Shown here: piece after piece, positions 61,484 through 64,000 of the stretch
Layout: every line of letters begins with the position of its first letter
How positions within the stretch are numbered: the first letter of the stretch is position 1
NCBI GenBank assembly: GCA_029319145.1
Contig: CP119753.1
Span: 1,798,001-1,862,000 of the forward strand
Source of the DNA: Microbacter sp. GSS18
Lineage (GTDB): Bacteria > Actinomycetota > Actinomycetes > Actinomycetales > Microbacteriaceae
Direction: 5' to 3'
DNA: 64,000 nucleotides
Notes under the pieces: model-generated
What the model saw: the letters and a program-made list of their open reading frames with translations, nothing else
Told to the model about the DNA's origin: nothing
Databases searched by the model: none
Made by a program: the position numbers and the translations under genes

Positions 61484-62896
61484 GTGACCGCCTATCCCGC
61501 CTGGACCCCGGCATCCCGCCCCGGCATCATCCCGCTGCATCCGCTGTCGTTCGGGGCCATCCTCGGCCGCTCGTTCGCGGCGCTGCGCCAGAACCCGCGC
61601 GTGCTGCTCGGCTTCGCCCTCGTGGTCCAGACCGCGGCATATCTGCTGATCATCGCGGCCGTGGGGGGCATCGGCGTCCTGGCCTTCACGAGGCTGGACA
61701 CCGTGCCGGCCGGCAGCGAGGACTTCGATCAGATCATGGCGGGGTCGATCGCGCTCGTCCTCGTGGCGGGCTTCGTGCTGGGGCTGGCGGCCGGAGCGAT
61801 CGGCGTGATCGTCCAGGGGGTCGTGGTGACCGAGGTCGCGCACGCCGCCGTCGCCGAGAAGCTCTCGCTGCGGAGCCTGTGGCGGCAGGTGCGCCCGTCG
61901 GTGTGGCGCCTGATCGGCTACACGCTGCTGCTGAGTCTGGGCGTGCTGGTGATGATCGCGATCGTCGTCGGCGCCGTGGTCGCCGTGGGCGTGGCGGCAC
62001 CCGCCGTCGGGATCGGCCTCGGAGTGCTGCTGGGCCTCGCCGCGATCCCGCTGACGCTGTGGCTGTCGACGAAGCTGCTCCTCGTCCCCGCCGCGATCAT
62101 CCTCGAGCGGGCCACGATCCGCGAGGCCCTCGGACGCTCCTGGACGCTGATCCGGGGCCGCTTCTGGCCGGCACTGGGGATCATCGTCCTCCTGGCGGTG
62201 ATCTTCGGCACCATCGGCCAGGTCGTCAACGTCCCCTTCGCCCTGCTGTCCACGGGGCTCACGGCGATCATCGCCCCCACCGGCTCCGCCGATGCGAGCG
62301 CGCTGATCGCCACGGTCGTGACACTGCTGCTGTCGCAGGCGGTGACGCTGCTCGTGCAGGCGGTCGCCGTGGTGGTGCAGTCCACCGCGACCGCGATCAT
62401 CTACATCGACTGCCGGATGCGGCGCGAGGGCCTGGATCTGGACCTGCTGGCCTACGTGGAGCGGCGGGACGCCGGCGCCGCCGACCTGCCCGATCCGTAC
62501 CGGCAGGGGATCGGGCGCGCCTTCGCGCGTCCCATGCCGGGACCGTACGGTGCGGGCGCCTTCGCTCCCGGCCCGTACGCGCCCGCGTCGCCGACCGGGC
62601 AGGTCCCGTACCCGGCGCCGCCGGCATACGGCTCGGCGCCGCCGTACCCTGCGGCGCCGCCCTACCCTGCCGCATATCCGCATGCCGCGGCGCACCCGCA
62701 CCCTGGGGCGTCGGCCGCCCCCGCCGCGGCGGCACCGCCCGCGCCGGCCGCCCCGCCCCCTGCCTCGGAGGGCGCGCCCGGCGCACACGACGCCACGAGA
62801 GGGTCCGCGGACGCCGACGCGCCCGCTGCCGAGAGCGCGCCGGAGTCCACACGGTGGGCGGCGCCGGGCGACGACGAGGGCGGCGCGTGGCGCTGA
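61484..62896 (+). CDS. membrane protein with GPDPase-membrane-type domain and Pro/Ala-rich tail
   Basis: A 470-residue polytopic protein with about six transmembrane segments in residues 28-315. The loop LVPAAIILERATIREALGRS (near 203-222), ending in SWTLIRGRFWPALG, is the pattern of the glycerophosphoryl diester phosphodiesterase membrane domain; no catalytic phosphodiesterase domain is attached. From about 345 the protein is a low-complexity Pro/Ala/Tyr/Gly tail (repeated PYPA and APPYP), probably disordered and cytoplasmic. GTG start with GGAAGGG upstream. Its end overlaps the DUF4129 gene, so it heads an operon. Confidence 0.75.
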   Translation: MTAYPAWTPASRPGIIPLHPLSFGAILGRSFAALRQNPRVLLGFALVVQTAAYLLIIAAVGGIGVLAFTRLDTVPAGSEDFDQIMAGSIALVLVAGFVLGLAAGAIGVIVQGVVVTEVAHAAVAEKLSLRSLWRQVRPSVWRLIGYTLLLSLGVLVMIAIVVGAVVAVGVAAPAVGIGLGVLLGLAAIPLTLWLSTKLLLVPAAIILERATIREALGRSWTLIRGRFWPALGIIVLLAVIFGTIGQVVNVPFALLSTGLTAIIAPTGSADASALIATVVTLLLSQAVTLLVQAVAVVVQSTATAIIYIDCRMRREGLDLDLLAYVERRDAGAADLPDPYRQGIGRAFARPMPGPYGAGAFAPGPYAPASPTGQVPYPAPPAYGSAPPYPAAPPYPAAYPHAAAHPHPGASAAPAAAAPPAPAAPPPASEGAPGAHDATRGSADADAPAAESAPESTRWAAPGDDEGGAWR

Positions 62897-63567
62897 CCGG
62901 CCTGCGGGCGCTCGCGGCAGCCGCGGCACCCCTCATCCCCGACGGTGACGAGGCCCGCGAGTGGGCGCACCGCGAACTCGCCGACCCGGTGTACGAGCAG
63001 GCGCGCCCGACCGCGTTCGACCGCTTCGCGCAGGCGGTCGGCGAATGGTTCGCGAATCTCTTCTCGGCGGAGGTCCCCGGTCAACTGGGCGCGACACTGG
63101 CGCTGGTCGCCGCCGGCGTCGTGATCGTCGTGATCGTCGCGGCGTTCCTCATCTGGGGGATCCCCCGCGCGACCCCGCGGGCGCATCACGCGGTGATGCC
63201 GCTGTTCGGCGAGGACGAAGCGCGCTCCGCGGCGCGGCTGCGCGCCGACGCAGCCGGCGCGGCGGGGCTCGCGCGATGGGACGAGGCGATCGTGCTGCGC
63301 TTCCGCGCCCTCGCGCGTGGCACCGTGGAGCGCGGCGTCGTGCACACGCCGCCCGGTGCCACGGTGCACGCCTTCGCGCGCGCCGCCGGTCGGGTCTTCC
63401 CGGCGCACGCCGACGCGCTCGAGCAGGCGGCCACGGCGTTCGACGACGTCCGCTATCTGCGCCGACCGGGCACCGAGCAGCTCTACCGGGTCGTGGCAGA
63501 CGCCGACGCCGCGGTCGTGGCGGCCGGGCCCGCCGTGCTCGCCGTGCTCGCCGAGGAGCCGGCATGA
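62887..63567 (+). CDS. DUF4129 domain membrane protein
   Basis: A 226-residue protein with one membrane segment (about 70-92) preceded by an extracytoplasmic N-terminus. A cytoplasmic DUF4129 helical domain (about 110-225) includes LARWDEAIVLRFRALARGTV and FDDVRYLRRPGTEQLYRVV. DUF4129 genes usually accompany DUF4350, MoxR-type AAA ATPase and DUF58 genes in actinobacteria, which agrees with the gene that follows. The GTG start overlaps the previous gene by ten bases and the stop overlaps the next ATG by four. Confidence 0.85.
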   Translation: MALTGLRALAAAAAPLIPDGDEAREWAHRELADPVYEQARPTAFDRFAQAVGEWFANLFSAEVPGQLGATLALVAAGVVIVVIVAAFLIWGIPRATPRAHHAVMPLFGEDEARSAARLRADAAGAAGLARWDEAIVLRFRALARGTVERGVVHTPPGATVHAFARAAGRVFPAHADALEQAATAFDDVRYLRRPGTEQLYRVVADADAAVVAAGPAVLAVLAEEPA

Positions 63568-64000
63568 GCGCGGCCGCGACGCGCGCACCCGCCGCGCGGA
63601 CCGTGCACCGGCCGCCGCGGCGGCGCGCCGTGGCGACCTGGATCGTGATCGGCGCCGTCCTGCTGGTCGTCGGCGGTGTCGGCGCATGGCTGTCGGGCCT
63701 CTACGCGTGGAGCCAGCGCGGCGCGCTGGACCCGGAGTCGGCCGGCCCGGCGGGCACGCGCGCGATCGTCGAGGTGCTGCGCGATCACGGCATCGAGGTG
63801 ACCATCGCCCGCGACCGGCAGGCGGCCGCCGACGCACTGGCCGCAGGCCCCGCGACGCTCGCCCTGCCCGACGCCCCGGCACTGTCGGACCGGGCCCTGG
63901 ACGATCTGGCCGAGCCGGCCGCGGACGTCGTGCTGCTGGACCCGCGCGCCCGCACGCTCGCTCTCCTGGCGACGGGGTCGGCGCTCGCCGGCGAAGGCGA
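63564..64000 (+). CDS. DUF4350 domain protein (3' end outside window)
   Basis: The first 145 residues are visible. A basic N-terminus (RPPRRRAV) precedes a membrane segment (about 24-46), then an outer domain starting with RGALDPESAGPAGTRAIVEV (part) and VTIARDRQAAADAL, the usual opening of DUF4350, which resembles a class-I glutamine amidotransferase-like fold. A MoxR-type ATPase gene would be expected beyond the edge, from family context. It is translationally coupled to the DUF4129 gene. Confidence 0.82.
   Translation, partial: MSAAATRAPAARTVHRPPRRRAVATWIVIGAVLLVVGGVGAWLSGLYAWSQRGALDPESAGPAGTRAIVEVLRDHGIEVTIARDRQAAADALAAGPATLALPDAPALSDRALDDLAEPAADVVLLDPRARTLALLATGSALAGEG

Overview
The window is GC-rich, densely packed chromosomal DNA from an actinobacterium, most likely a Microbacterium or close relative in Microbacteriaceae. 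The evidence is the gene content: a WhiB regulator, MtrA/MtrB/LpqB, a SigR/RsrA-type sigma/anti-sigma pair, a PdtaS-type kinase, a fused 2-oxoglutarate decarboxylase/succinyltransferase, GuaB1, and DUF3097, DUF3105 and DUF6459 proteins. GTG starts are frequent. Many genes have a TANNNT-like -10 box a few bases before the start codon, which implies leaderless mRNAs. I see no tRNA, rRNA, CRISPR array, prophage or intact insertion sequence. The genus is inferred; no 16S gene or other marker is present to confirm it.

Layout. 1-5.5 kb: the 5' part of an aromatic-ring hydroxylase, a DUF3105/DUF305 membrane pair, small metabolic enzymes, a CPBP-like membrane protein and TrmB. 5.6-9.4 kb: DUF3097, then a secreted/membrane TPM-domain protein followed by PspA. 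9.4-13 kb: an arginase-fold protein coupled to a small HExxH protein, a tyrosine phosphatase coupled to an AhpD-like protein, and an alpha/beta hydrolase. 13.1-18.0 kb: a complete five-gene peptide/nickel-type ABC importer. 18-22.7 kb: a GNAT acetyltransferase, uracil-DNA glycosylase, a phosphoribosyltransferase, an HNH-endonuclease remnant beside tandem repeats, an MFS transporter and an SDR. 22.7-25.6 kb: a methionine block, metY then metX, with an unusual 50-bp-period repeat in front of metY. 25.7-33.4 kb: a thiamine-binding protein, a GT87 membrane glycosyltransferase, ADP-dependent NAD(P)HX dehydratase, an OYE-family flavin reductase, two CNNM/CorC-type membrane proteins and GuaB1. 33.5-37.3 kb: kgd/odhA.

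From 37.4 kb to the right edge the order resembles the Mycobacterium tuberculosis Rv3219-Rv3246c neighbourhood, as recalled from general knowledge. It runs sigma factor and anti-sigma factor, aroA, rsgA, bcp, whiB1, pdtaS, a SAF-domain/P-loop pair, an excisionase-like HTH protein, a DUF6459 protein, an aminotransferase, secA, a padR regulator, a DEAD-box helicase, a coiled-coil protein, hpf, comF, lpqB-mtrB-mtrA, and a GPDPase-membrane-domain/DUF4129/DUF4350 operon cut by the edge.

Themes. The right half concentrates envelope homeostasis and stress control: the MtrAB-LpqB signal system, the redox-type sigma factor and zinc anti-sigma factor, the WhiB Fe-S regulator, SecA and ribosome hibernation. 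Most of the window is core genome. The best targets for closer study are regulatory or vestigial: the widespread -10-to-start spacing of 6 nt, the metY repeat element, the intergenic inverted and tandem repeats, the HNH fragment, and the two paralogous coiled-coil proteins with glycine-rich tails. I did not find a convincing new multi-gene system.
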